Source: Periweissella ghanensis
GTDB taxonomy: Bacteria > Bacillota > Bacilli > Lactobacillales > Lactobacillaceae
Length of the DNA: 64,000 nt
Reading direction: 5' to 3'
Assembly: GCF_918814755.1 (NCBI RefSeq)
Contig: NZ_CAKKNT010000004.1
Span: 36,967-100,966 of the forward strand
Shown: in pieces, positions 56,183 to 64,000 of the stretch
How positions within the stretch are numbered: the stretch's first letter is position 1
How the letters are laid out: every line of letters starts with the position of its first letter
The notes under the pieces: generated by a model
What the model was told of the DNA's origin: nothing
The model's database searches: none
Seen by the model: only the letters and a program-made list of their open reading frames with translations
Translations under genes and position numbers: made by a program

Positions 56183-56479
56183 TTAGTGTTCGTGCTTCTT
56201 AGTTTTCTTTTCAATCGTCAAAACTTCACCTTCTGGACGGTACGTAATTTTAACGTACGCTGATACTTCCGGTGCGCCTGCTTTGATGGCAATCAATTGA
56301 CAGTTCTTAACAACTTCCATCAATCCTTCATAATCACCTTCAATACTAGTTTCAAACGCCCCAACTTGATAGTTATAACCCGTACTTTGGATGTAATCAA
56401 TTACTTGATCAACAACTTCAATTAATCGTTCGTCCGTTTCAGCTTTTGGTAATACTTGAATGGCAATACTTGCTTCCAT
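56183..56479 (-). CDS. Thiamine-binding DUF77 (MTH1187/YkoF-type) protein
   Basis: 98 residues, one ferredoxin-like domain. EASIAIQVLPKAETDERLIEVVDQVIDYIQSTGYNYQVGAFETSIEGDY matches the MTH1187/YkoF family that binds thiamine or its precursors as a soluble carrier. Last gene of the riboswitch-controlled thiamine operon, 21 bp after thiE; the position supports a thiamine role. Confidence 0.85.
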   Translation of the reverse strand: MEASIAIQVLPKAETDERLIEVVDQVIDYIQSTGYNYQVGAFETSIEGDYEGLMEVVKNCQLIAIKAGAPEVSAYVKITYRPEGEVLTIEKKTKKHEH

Positions 56480-56500
56480 AATTTCACTCCTAAATTTCGT

Positions 56501-57166
56501 TTATTTACTAAATGCTTGGTTAATTTTGGGTACCCAAGTGTTTAATTCGCTATCTTTAGCATGAGTAAAAGCGGAAATCATCGCTAACCCATGCGCACCA
56601 GTAGCCGCAATCACCGTATCATCGGTGAAAGAAACCCCGCCGATGGCCACGATTGGTAATTCAGTTGCTTGCACTAAGGCCGTTAAGCCTGCTAACCCAA
56701 TAACAGGATCAGCATCAGCTTTAGAACTAGTCGCTTTAATCGGACCACTACCTAGATAGCTTACCCCTGTTAGGTCACTATTTGCAAGTTGGGTTAAATT
56801 ACTAACTGATAAGCCCACAAAAGTTTCAGGGTGCGCACTAGCCTTGATTTTAGCCACAACTTGTTGCATCTTTTGATCACTTTGACCAACATGAATGCCA
56901 TCAGCTCCCACCGCTAAAGCTAAGTCGACATCATCATCAATCACTAATGGCACCTGATATTTGGTCGTTAAGTCTTTTAATTTTTGTGCTAACGCAAGTT
57001 TATCGGCAGCATTTTGAATTGCAGCTGACCCTTTTTCACGGTATTGAACAATTGTCACACCAGCTTTTAAAGTAGCTTCAACTAATGCTAATAAATCTTG
57101 CCCAGCTAATAAATCCTGGGTCCCAATCACTAAATATGAACGTAACATTTTCGCTTCAAATTGCAT
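56501..57166 (-). CDS. thiE: Thiamine-phosphate synthase
   Basis: 221 residues. TIM barrel with VQYREKGSAA near 41 (pyrophosphate site), VPLVIDDDVDLALAVGADGIHVGQSDQ near 77, YLGSGPIKATSSKADADPVIG near 140 and VAIGGVSF near 178. Joins HMP-pyrophosphate and thiazole-phosphate to thiamine phosphate. ATT-rich Shine-Dalgarno AAGGAGAA. Follows thiD by 3 bp. Confidence 0.95.
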   Translation of the reverse strand: MQFEAKMLRSYLVIGTQDLLAGQDLLALVEATLKAGVTIVQYREKGSAAIQNAADKLALAQKLKDLTTKYQVPLVIDDDVDLALAVGADGIHVGQSDQKMQQVVAKIKASAHPETFVGLSVSNLTQLANSDLTGVSYLGSGPIKATSSKADADPVIGLAGLTALVQATELPIVAIGGVSFTDDTVIAATGAHGLAMISAFTHAKDSELNTWVPKINQAFSK

Positions 57167-57169
57167 TGC

Positions 57170-57979
57170 TTATTCTCCTTTAGCCCAATGATTTAATGGT
57201 CCATGACCGTGACCGACAATAATTTCATTGGCAACGGTTGCATATAAATAATCTTTGGCCAAGGTGATGGCCGTCTTTAAATCATGCCCTAAGGCTAAGT
57301 TACTAGCGATTGCAGCGGCATAGGTATCCCCCGTGCCATGCGTCCGGGTAGTATCTAAACGCGGATTAACTAACGTAAATGCACTTTGATCAGCTAATAA
57401 GACGTAATCCGTTAATTCATCACCCGCCCCATGGCCACCTTTAACTAAAACATTTTGTGCCCCTAACGCTTGTAATGCTCGGGCAGCGGCGGCTAAATCG
57501 GCGGGCGTATTAATCGTAATACCCGTTAATTGTTGGGCTTCTAATAAATTCGGCGTTACTAAAGTGGCCAATGGTAGTAACTTTTCTTTAACCGCAGTAA
57601 TCGCATCATCGGTTAATAATTTGGCACCCCCTTTAGCAACCATCACTGGATCAATAATAATTGGTCCTAAATCATATTTGGCTAACGCTGCTGCAACAAT
57701 TTCAACATGTTCGCGATCACCAAGCATCCCGGTTTTAACCGCTTTAATGGCTAAATCATCGGCAATACTGGCAAATTGTTGTTCAATAATATTAGTATCA
57801 AGTAGCGTCGCTCCTTGAACCCCATACGTATTTTGTGCTGTAACAGCAACAACCACCGTGGCTGGGTAGACATGGTGTGCAAAAGCGGTCGCCACATCAG
57901 CATTAATCCCGGCACCACCACTTGAATCAATCCCAGCTACGGTTAACATTTGCGGAAATTGTTGTAAATCACTAGACAT
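57170..57979 (-). CDS. thiD: HMP/HMP-phosphate kinase
   Basis: 269 residues, ribokinase-like. VAGIDSSGGAGINADVATAFAHH near 15, GMLGDREHVEI, DPVMVAKGGAKLL near 108, VKGGHG near 185 and GTGDTYAAAIASNLALG near 213 (catalytic Asp). Makes HMP-pyrophosphate. Overlaps thiM by 8 bp, so translation is coupled. Confidence 0.95.
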   Translation of the reverse strand: MSSDLQQFPQMLTVAGIDSSGGAGINADVATAFAHHVYPATVVVAVTAQNTYGVQGATLLDTNIIEQQFASIADDLAIKAVKTGMLGDREHVEIVAAALAKYDLGPIIIDPVMVAKGGAKLLTDDAITAVKEKLLPLATLVTPNLLEAQQLTGITINTPADLAAAARALQALGAQNVLVKGGHGAGDELTDYVLLADQSAFTLVNPRLDTTRTHGTGDTYAAAIASNLALGHDLKTAITLAKDYLYATVANEIIVGHGHGPLNHWAKGE

Positions 57980-58772
57980 CTAATTCCTCCCAATCACCAA
58001 ATTCTTCAAGTTTAGCTGGTGTTAATTGGTAAAGTTCATCCAATAAAGCGGCACTAAACGTACCTGGTTTACCTTCGTTTTGCTGACCGGCTAATTGACC
58101 AGCCACCCCCATAGCAAGCGTGGCTAAGGCTAAACCTTCTAAACGGTCTTGCCCCTTAAGTAAAAAGGTTCCTAACACTGATGAAAGCATATCACCTGAA
58201 CCAACATTAGCGGCTAGCAATTCATGACCATTTTTGATTTTAAAGACTTTATGCCCATCCGTCACAATATCGGTTGGTCCCGTCAATACAATTAACATAC
58301 CGGTTTTGCGCGCAGCTGCCACAGCCACGGCTTCAATATCAACTTCCCCAACGGCATCAATCCCCCGTGATTCAGCGGCCACGCCAGCAAAGTGCGCAAT
58401 TTCACTAGCATTGCCACGGATTACATCGACTTGAATTTCTTTAAGTAACCGAGCAACATATTGGCTCCGGAATGGTACGCTAACCGCAACGGGATCAATA
58501 ATTACGGGCAAGCCTAACTCATTAGCGGCTTTACCTAAAGCAACTAATTCAACGAAATCAAGTTCTGCACTTTGCGCCGTACCTAAATTTAATGTAACGG
58601 CGGTGGCCATACTTACTAAGGCCGGTGCTTCAGCTGGTTCAAGACTCATAATTGGTGAGCCCCCAATAACATTAACCGCATTAGCAACGATTTGCGGCGT
58701 TACGTAATTCGCAAACGTAACAATCACTGGCGTTGTGGCACGAACTTGATCTAATAATTGATAATTTAACAT
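57972..58772 (-). CDS. thiM: Hydroxyethylthiazole kinase
   Basis: 266 residues. VTFANYVTPQIVANAVNVIGGSPIMS near 20 and the phosphate loop AANVGSGDMLSSVLG near 189, with RGNASEIAHFAG near 120, define ThiM. Phosphorylates salvaged thiazole. No thiazole or HMP synthesis genes are present, so the operon serves salvage. Confidence 0.94.
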   Translation of the reverse strand: MLNYQLLDQVRATTPVIVTFANYVTPQIVANAVNVIGGSPIMSLEPAEAPALVSMATAVTLNLGTAQSAELDFVELVALGKAANELGLPVIIDPVAVSVPFRSQYVARLLKEIQVDVIRGNASEIAHFAGVAAESRGIDAVGEVDIEAVAVAAARKTGMLIVLTGPTDIVTDGHKVFKIKNGHELLAANVGSGDMLSSVLGTFLLKGQDRLEGLALATLAMGVAGQLAGQQNEGKPGTFSAALLDELYQLTPAKLEEFGDWEELDV

Positions 58773-58822
58773 GGTAGAACTCCTTTTAGGATTAAATTTT
58801 ATTTTTTAGCACCTGACATAAA

Positions 58823-59497
58823 TTAGGCTTCATACAGCCATTTTTGTTGCCGATAAGCAGCATCAAAGAAATGGTATTCATATTCACAACCACGTAAAAA
58901 AATCTCAATTAAGTTAGCTTGATCGTGAGCTGATAATTCGTCGATATGCTTATCAAGCATGGCAAACACATCATCAACAATTGACATTTCAAAGTACTCC
59001 GGCATATCGTTGGCATATAAGTGCAACCACTTACCAAGTAACGTATCAATACCAACTTCAGGCCCTAAGATACGGCCAAATTCACGGTAAATCCACATAC
59101 ATGGTAGCACAGCCGTAATTTGATAAAAGTAATTATGCGCGCCACTAGCTTTAATATGATTTAAATACGCTACGGTATTTGGATTGGGCTTAGCTAATCC
59201 AACTTCTGCTAACGTGGTCCCAGCATGTTCAAGTAACCATTCATGCGCAATCATTTCTGCTTCGGTGGTAATGCTTGGGGCAACTAAAGCCCGTTGTGCG
59301 TCATCATTAGCCAATAAATAGGCATTCGCAAACGCTTTTGCATATTCACCTAGGTAATATTCATCTTGTTGGACATACGTAATTAACGCATCGTTACTAA
59401 TCTCACCCGTGATGATTTCTTGTAAAAATGGATGTGAAATCACGGCTTGTAAGATTGGTTGGGCTTGTTCAACCAAGGTTTCAGAAAATTTAGACAT
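58823..59497 (-). CDS. tenA: TenA-family thiaminase II
   Basis: 224 residues from ATG 59497, behind TGGAGA. Helical bundle with FLQEIITGEISNDALITYVQQDEYYLGEYAKAFANAY near 20, YFYQITAVLPCMWIYREFG near 124 (catalytic Cys) and a terminal Glu in IFLRGCEYEYHFFDAAY. Hydrolyses aminomethyl-HMP from degraded thiamine to HMP, feeding ThiD. First gene after the TPP riboswitch. Confidence 0.93.
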   Translation of the reverse strand: MSKFSETLVEQAQPILQAVISHPFLQEIITGEISNDALITYVQQDEYYLGEYAKAFANAYLLANDDAQRALVAPSITTEAEMIAHEWLLEHAGTTLAEVGLAKPNPNTVAYLNHIKASGAHNYFYQITAVLPCMWIYREFGRILGPEVGIDTLLGKWLHLYANDMPEYFEMSIVDDVFAMLDKHIDELSAHDQANLIEIFLRGCEYEYHFFDAAYRQQKWLYEA

Positions 59498-59568
59498 AAG
59501 AATCTCCAGCAAATTTATTATCATAAGCAACAATTAAGGGCTAGGTTGCACATGACGTAGGTGCCAAA

Positions 59569-59604
59569 TAAAAAAGGTGCCAATCCACGCATGGACTGAC
59601 ACCT
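59569..59604 (-). terminator. TPP-responsive terminator
   Basis: On the - strand AGGTGTCAGTCCA pairs with TGGATTGGCACCT (positions 59604-59592 and 59587-59575) with two G-U wobbles, followed by a six-residue U-run. Lies between the aptamer and tenA. Confidence 0.88.
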
Positions 59605-59624
59605 ACTAAAAAGGTCTGCATTCA

Positions 59625-59708
59625 GTACTTCCCTACGCGAGTTTCAACTCAACAGGTTCAAGGGTCCCAGTCTGACTGATCTCAGTGACGTACATCACAC
59701 CCCTAGTA
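59625..59708 (-). ncRNA. TPP riboswitch (THI element)
   Basis: On the - strand: GGGGTG near the 5' end, CTGAGA, ACCCTTGAACCTG, then GCGTAGGGAAGT. These are the conserved THI-box sequences in order and spacing. Controls the tenA-thiM-thiD-thiE-DUF77 operon by TPP, probably by termination at 59569-59604. Confidence 0.96.
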
Positions 59709-59789
59709 ACACATTTATATAATTGTTATAACACTTACGAGTTTAAGATTAGCATTTTACTTCAATTTTTACAAGTATCATTCCAGAAT

Positions 59790-61271
59790 TCATTGGTTAT
59801 CTAACTGTAACGTCGTAGTTGTGTATGCTTGAATTTCGGCAAATAATGCAGGGTTATCATTCAATTTTTGGCCATACGAGGGAATCATCGCTAAAATTTT
59901 AGGAGCCCATTCAGCCATACGATCTGCAAAACAAGTCTCAATGACATTTAACATCACTGAAACAGCAGTTGAAGCACCTGGTGAAGCTCCTAGTAAAGCC
60001 GCCACTGAACCACTCCCACCAGTAACAACTTCGGTTCCAAATTGTAAGATACCTTTGCCGGCAGCAGTATCCTTGATAACTTGGACACGTTGACCAGCAA
60101 CAATTAGTTCCCAGTCATCATTTTTGGCTGTAGGAATAAACTCACGAAGTTCGGCAATGCGTTGTGCTTTCGTCAAAGTTAGTTCCTTTAATAAGTACTG
60201 CACCAAGCTTACATTTTTAGTGCCGGATGCCAACATTGTTAATAAGTTATCCGGTTTAACCGAATTAATTAAGTCCCACGGTGAGCCAGTTTTTAAAAAT
60301 TTAGGTGAAAAACCAGCAAACGGACCAAATAACAACGTTTTCTGTCCATCAATAAAGCGCGTATCTAAATGGGGAACTGACATTGGTGGAGCTCCCACAG
60401 CCGCTTTTCCATAAACTTTTCCATGGTGTTGCTTAGCAATTACTGGATTTTTACATACTAAGAATAATCCACTAATTGGAAAGCCACCAATGTGCTTTGC
60501 TTCCGGGATGCCAGTTTTTTGTAGTAACGGTAAGGCCCCACCACCAGCCCCAATAAATAGGAATTTAGTCGTTAAATACTCAACTTGTCCGGCTTCATTA
60601 ATTACTTTAACTTTCCACAATTGATTAGCCGATCGTTGAATATCTTTAACAGTGTGACCGTAATCAATTTCAACCCCTTGTTGTTGTAATTGAGCGAATA
60701 GCAAGCGTGTGAGAGCCCCAAAGTTAACATCGGTCCCGGAGTCGATTTTAGTTGCCGCAATTTTAGCGTCGGCATTACGGCCATGCATGATTAACGGCAT
60801 CCATTCAGTTAAAGTCGCCCGATCATCAGTATACTTCATCCCGTCAAATAAATGGCTTTTAGTTAAGGCCGCGACTCGTTTTTGTAAAAAATCAGCATTA
60901 TCAACACCTTGAACCATACTCATATGGGGGATAGCCCGAATAAAATCAGTCGGATTTTTAATATCCCCTCGCTCAACTAAATATGACCAAAATTGCCGTG
61001 AAAGTTGAAACTTTTCATTAATGTTCAAAGCTTTATCAATGTTGATTGAGCCATCTTTATTGAGCGACGTATAATTCAATTCACAAAGAGCAGAATGACC
61101 AGTCCCCGCGTTATTCCATTCGTTAGAACTTTCTTGGGCTGGTTCAGTCATTTTTTCTAATATCCGAACATTCAAAGTTGGATCTAATTCCTTCAATAAC
61201 GTTCCGAGGGTTGCACTCATAATGCCTGCACCAATTAACAAGACATCAATCACTTGCTTATCGTTACTCAT
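59790..61271 (-). CDS. mqo: Malate:quinone oxidoreductase
   Basis: 493 residues from ATG 61271, behind [30 protein letters not shown] near 9 is the FAD motif. [22 protein letters not shown] near 48 and [25 protein letters not shown] and [14 protein letters not shown] near 290 are specific for Mqo. [12 protein letters not shown] and [13 protein letters not shown] complete the fold. Peripheral membrane enzyme that oxidises malate to oxaloacetate with quinone as acceptor. Presence in a fermentative organism suggests a quinone pool and a partial electron chain; that is inference. Confidence 0.95.
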   Translation of the reverse strand: MSNDKQVIDVLLIGAGIMSATLGTLLKELDPTLNVRILEKMTEPAQESSNEWNNAGTGHSALCELNYTSLNKDGSINIDKALNINEKFQLSRQFWSYLVERGDIKNPTDFIRAIPHMSMVQGVDNADFLQKRVAALTKSHLFDGMKYTDDRATLTEWMPLIMHGRNADAKIAATKIDSGTDVNFGALTRLLFAQLQQQGVEIDYGHTVKDIQRSANQLWKVKVINEAGQVEYLTTKFLFIGAGGGALPLLQKTGIPEAKHIGGFPISGLFLVCKNPVIAKQHHGKVYGKAAVGAPPMSVPHLDTRFIDGQKTLLFGPFAGFSPKFLKTGSPWDLINSVKPDNLLTMLASGTKNVSLVQYLLKELTLTKAQRIAELREFIPTAKNDDWELIVAGQRVQVIKDTAAGKGILQFGTEVVTGGSGSVAALLGASPGASTAVSVMLNVIETCFADRMAEWAPKILAMIPSYGQKLNDNPALFAEIQAYTTTTLQLDNQ

Positions 61272-61496
61272 AATTACCATCCTTAATCGCATTTTTGTAT
61301 AGCTAATCAGTAATAAAATTAACCTAAACACCACTTAAATTAAGTTAATTCTAGCATAAATGATAAAACGATTAAATAACAATGATAAAATTTTATGATT
61401 TTACCATAAATTTAAATTTATCAACAATCCCATTTATTTGGTTAGTTTTTAGCATATACAGCCGTCCTAACACGTTAATATCTCAAATGCCAAACA

Positions 61497-61534
61497 CGAA
61501 AAAAGCGAATGAAATATTAAATTTCATTCGCTTT
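61497..61534 (-). terminator. Terminator of the gluconate-type operon
   Basis: AAAGCGAATGAAAT (61502-61515) with ATTTCATTCGCTTT (61521-61534); leftward the stem is followed by a U-run. Positions 61272-61496 hold nothing else recognised. Confidence 0.85.
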
Positions 61535-61564
61535 CAATTTTAAGCTATACACGTTAATTAACGT

Positions 61565-62899
61565 TTAAATGAATAATGACGCGACTAGAATCGATACCAA
61601 GCCAGATAGCGAAATCACACACGTCAACGTTGTCCATGAAAGGAATGTTTCTTTCAATGTCAAACCAAAGTATTCTTTAATCATCCAGAACCCCGCATCA
61701 TTAACGTGATCGGCGAAGATACTACCGGCCCCAATTGCTAAGACAATCAACACGGGGTTAACGCTTGAATTAGTAACAATATTCGTCACTAAGCTTGCCC
61801 CAGTGATTGAAGCCACCGTTGATGAACCTAGACTAATCCGCAATAAGGCGGTGATTAACCAGGCCACGATAATTGGTGACATGTTTGATTGACCAAATAA
61901 ATCACCGATAAATTTGGCAACCCCACCATCAACAAGGACTTGTTTGAAGGCGCCACCACCACCAATGATTAATAACATCATGGCAATTTGTTTAACGGAC
62001 CCCGCCATTTTATCGCCAATTTCTTGCATTGATAAGCCCCGGTTAAGGCCCATCGTAAAGACCGCAAAGATTAATGAAATTAACATCGCAACGTCTGGTG
62101 AACTAATAAAGGCAACCGTATTACCAATCAATGTCCCTTTAGGTAAGATGAAATCTAAGATGGTCCCAATCCCAATTAAAATAACGGGTAATAAAGCAGT
62201 TAAGACACTAATCCCAAATTTAGGCGTTTCATCAATGTTAAATTCTTTGTAGTCACCAAGGACCGAAATATTGATGTCCCGCTTATATACCTTGGGATAT
62301 ACTTTTTGTAAAAAATAGTTAAAAATTGGTCCCGAAATAATAATTGTTGGAATCGCAACCAAGATACCGATTACTAAAACGTGGCCCAATGGTACTTTTA
62401 AGACATCCGACACAGCAGTTGGTGCTGGGTGCGGTGGTAAAAAACCATGTGCGACATTCAAAGTGGCGGCCATTGGAATTCCAAGATATAGTAATGGCAT
62501 GTCAACTTCACGGGCAATCACAAAGATAATTGGTAATAGCACAACTAACCCAACTTCAAAGAATAACGCTAAACCGATAATAAATGATGCAATAATCACG
62601 GCAATTTGAATCCGTTTACGGCCAAAAATTTCAATTAATTTGTGGGCGATGCGAAAACCACCCCCCGTATCAGAAAGGAGCTTCCCAAGCATTGATCCAA
62701 AACCAAAGATAATGGCTAAGTGACCTAACTGGCCCCCAATCCCAGTTTCAATACTGGTTGGTAATTTACTAACTGGAATCCCTAAAATCAAACCAACAAC
62801 AAATGCGGTAATAACCAATGAAACAAACGTATTTAACTTAAATTTGGTAATTAAAATAACTAATAAAATGACCCCAATCAAAACTGCAATAAGTGGCAT
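61565..62899 (-). CDS. gntP: GntP-family gluconate permease
   Basis: 444 residues with about 12 membrane helices. GSMLGKLLSDTGGGFRIAHKL near 68 and the HGFLPPHPAPTAVSDVL stretch near 150 are GntP hallmarks, as is SIFADHVNDAGFWMIKEYFGLTLKET near 395. Takes up gluconate or a related sugar acid with protons. 22 bp after the dehydrogenase gene. Confidence 0.93.
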   Translation of the reverse strand: MPLIAVLIGVILLVILITKFKLNTFVSLVITAFVVGLILGIPVSKLPTSIETGIGGQLGHLAIIFGFGSMLGKLLSDTGGGFRIAHKLIEIFGRKRIQIAVIIASFIIGLALFFEVGLVVLLPIIFVIAREVDMPLLYLGIPMAATLNVAHGFLPPHPAPTAVSDVLKVPLGHVLVIGILVAIPTIIISGPIFNYFLQKVYPKVYKRDINISVLGDYKEFNIDETPKFGISVLTALLPVILIGIGTILDFILPKGTLIGNTVAFISSPDVAMLISLIFAVFTMGLNRGLSMQEIGDKMAGSVKQIAMMLLIIGGGGAFKQVLVDGGVAKFIGDLFGQSNMSPIIVAWLITALLRISLGSSTVASITGASLVTNIVTNSSVNPVLIVLAIGAGSIFADHVNDAGFWMIKEYFGLTLKETFLSWTTLTCVISLSGLVSILVASLFI

Positions 62900-62921
62900 A
62901 AGTTTTCTCCTTTAAAGTCGT

Positions 62922-63692
62922 TTAGCGTAACAAGTATCCACCATCAACCGGTATCGTCGCCCCTGTAACATAATTAGAAGCAGCACTCGCCAAAAATACA
63001 ATCGCCCCTTTAAGTTCGGTTGGATCAGCCCAATGAGCAGCTGGAATATGAGCTAAAATTTCTTGGTTCCGGATTGGATCCTTTTGTAAAGGTTGCGTCA
63101 TTTCGGTATTAATATACCCCGGCGCCAAGACGTTAACTTGAATCCCTTCGGGGGCTAATGCATCGGCATAGGCTTTCGTTAAACCAATTACCCCATGCTT
63201 ACTAGCAGCATATGGATAAATATACTTTCCGGCTCGAAAAGATTGCATTGAACCAATATTGATAATTTTACCTGCATGCCGTGGTACCATCACCCGGGCA
63301 GCTTCATGGGCTAAAAAGTATAACGCATTTAAATTGGTATCGATGACTTTTAACCAATCGGCATCTTCAAAATCTAACAAGTTATTGCGAATTTGAATCC
63401 CAGCATTATTCACTAAAATATCTAACTTCCCATATACTTTGACACATTGATCAACTATTTTGTCCGCAGTCCCCGCGGCGGTAATATCTTGTTGGATGAA
63501 TTCAACCCGGCGGCCATGGGCAGATACATAATCGCGTGTTGTAGCCCATCCTTTGGTACTGCGACTTACAATACATACATCTGCACCTGCTTCCACTAAC
63601 GCTTGTGTATAATAATAACCTAGTCCTGATGCCCCACCGGTAATCAGAGCTACTTGATTAGTTAAATCAAATAGCTTTTTTACATCTACCAT
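62922..63692 (-). CDS. SDR oxidoreductase, gluconate 5-dehydrogenase/KduD-like
   Basis: 256 residues from ATG 63692, behind AAGGGGGG. NAD(P) motif TGGASGLGYYY near 17, NNAG near 91, catalytic Ser in NIGSMQSF and YAASKHG near 157 (Tyr and Lys), end GGYLLR. LILNP-like N-terminus LFDLTNQVALITGGASG and IPAAHWADPTELKGAIVFLAS near 215 resemble gluconate 5-dehydrogenase and KduD. Together with GntP this suggests oxidation-reduction between gluconate and a keto acid. First gene of the operon, under a cre-overlapped promoter. Confidence 0.87.
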   Translation of the reverse strand: MVDVKKLFDLTNQVALITGGASGLGYYYTQALVEAGADVCIVSRSTKGWATTRDYVSAHGRRVEFIQQDITAAGTADKIVDQCVKVYGKLDILVNNAGIQIRNNLLDFEDADWLKVIDTNLNALYFLAHEAARVMVPRHAGKIINIGSMQSFRAGKYIYPYAASKHGVIGLTKAYADALAPEGIQVNVLAPGYINTEMTQPLQKDPIRNQEILAHIPAAHWADPTELKGAIVFLASAASNYVTGATIPVDGGYLLR

Positions 63693-63719
63693 TAATTTCC
63701 CCCCTTGTATTTTCAATAT

Positions 63720-63734
63720 TGTAATCGCTTACAA
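63720..63734 (-). promoter_or_regulatory. cre site (CcpA) of the gluconate-type operon
   Basis: On the - strand TTGTAAGCGATTACA, perfect match to WTGNAANCGNWNNCW; directly follows the -10 element. Confidence 0.88.
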
Positions 63735-63762
63735 TATTAAGCTAAAGTTAAGAAAAAGTCAA
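63734..63762 (-). promoter_or_regulatory. Promoter of the gluconate-type operon
   Basis: On the - strand TTGACT (63762-63757), 17-bp spacer, TAATAT (63739-63734). The cre begins at the end of the -10. Confidence 0.8.
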
Positions 63763-63903
63763 TTCTATATAGTATATTTTCATATTTAAATAAAATATAA
63801 CTTATGAAAAATAATTTAAACCGTTTATCAAAGTTACTCGCACACTATTAAGTGATAAATAAAAAAGCTAAGAAAACGATGTATTTTCTGGTTCTATACT
63901 TTT

Positions 63904-63950
63904 TGGTACTGATGGCCATGACTTAAGTCATGGGTGTCAGTACCATTTTT
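63904..63950 (+). terminator. Rightward hairpin with T-run, no upstream gene seen
   Basis: TGGTACTGA (63904-63912) with TCAGTACCA (63937-63945) and inner CATGACTT/AAGTCATG (63917-63932), followed by TTTTTTATT. No rightward gene precedes it in this window, and 63763-63900 is AT-rich with no coding frame. It may end an antisense or small RNA, or a gene entering from the right in a bidirectional arrangement. Confidence 0.5.
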
Positions 63951-64000
63951 TATTCTAATTGTATTGTTTCGTAAAAAAGAGTACAAAAATAGAGATAGCT

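Overview
This window reads as chromosomal DNA of a low-GC Gram-positive lactic acid bacterium of the Lactobacillaceae. Evidence is the RqcH, CvfB, XerD, RibT, ScpA, ScpB, RluB block, a mevalonate-pathway HMG-CoA synthase, an arginine deiminase operon, a KxYKxGKxW-type signal peptide, and CcpA cre and LexA boxes of the Bacillus type. A flagellar cap gene (fliD) behind a near-consensus sigma-28 promoter points to a motile species. Among relatives of Weissella, motility is best known in Periweissella beninensis and allies, so a Periweissella-like organism is my inference. No rRNA, tRNA, insertion sequence, prophage or CRISPR array was seen.

Layout. 0-13 kb: end of an MFS exporter, an isochorismatase-family hydrolase, rqcH, a MarR regulator, DegV, mvaS, a large mucin-binding-type surface protein split by one in-frame TAA, and a heterodimeric multidrug ABC exporter. 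13-20 kb: orphan fliD, a LexA-box gene of unknown function, then a sulfur and nucleoside group (mnmA, a cold-shock protein, a Nudix hydrolase, a small membrane protein, mtnN, a cysteine desulfurase). 20-31 kb: a divergent Rgg regulator and MFS pair, a PucR-type regulator divergent from arcABDC, an unknown protein, a GNAT and an M20 peptidase. 31-38 kb: hemolysin III, then cvfB-xerD-ribT-scpA-scpB-rluB and an FMN riboswitch controlling ribU. 38-41 kb: a BceAB-like ABC pair and an isochorismatase-family pseudogene.

The centre of the window is the replication terminus. A 1.2-kb gene-free, inverted-repeat-rich stretch holds a 28-bp dif site at 42297-42324. To its left most genes are on the + strand; from 45.6 kb onward all are on the - strand, as expected where two replichores meet. 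XerD and the condensin partners ScpA and ScpB lie 7-9 kb to the left.

43-64 kb: a cre-controlled cytosine-deaminase-like amidohydrolase, a ClC channel, an Amt-like protein overlapping a flavoprotein, a cre-controlled beta-glucoside PTS operon (bglA-celA-celC-celB), a SOS-controlled Y-family polymerase with its YolD partner, kup, a TPP-riboswitch thiamine salvage operon (tenA-thiM-thiD-thiE-DUF77), mqo, and a cre-controlled gluconate-type operon (SDR plus GntP).

The readable control circuits are sigma-28 (fliD), LexA (two genes and a third box), CcpA (three sites), FMN and TPP riboswitches, and a probable Rgg operator. Starts were chosen from ribosome binding sites, and in many genes the chosen start lies downstream of the longest open frame.
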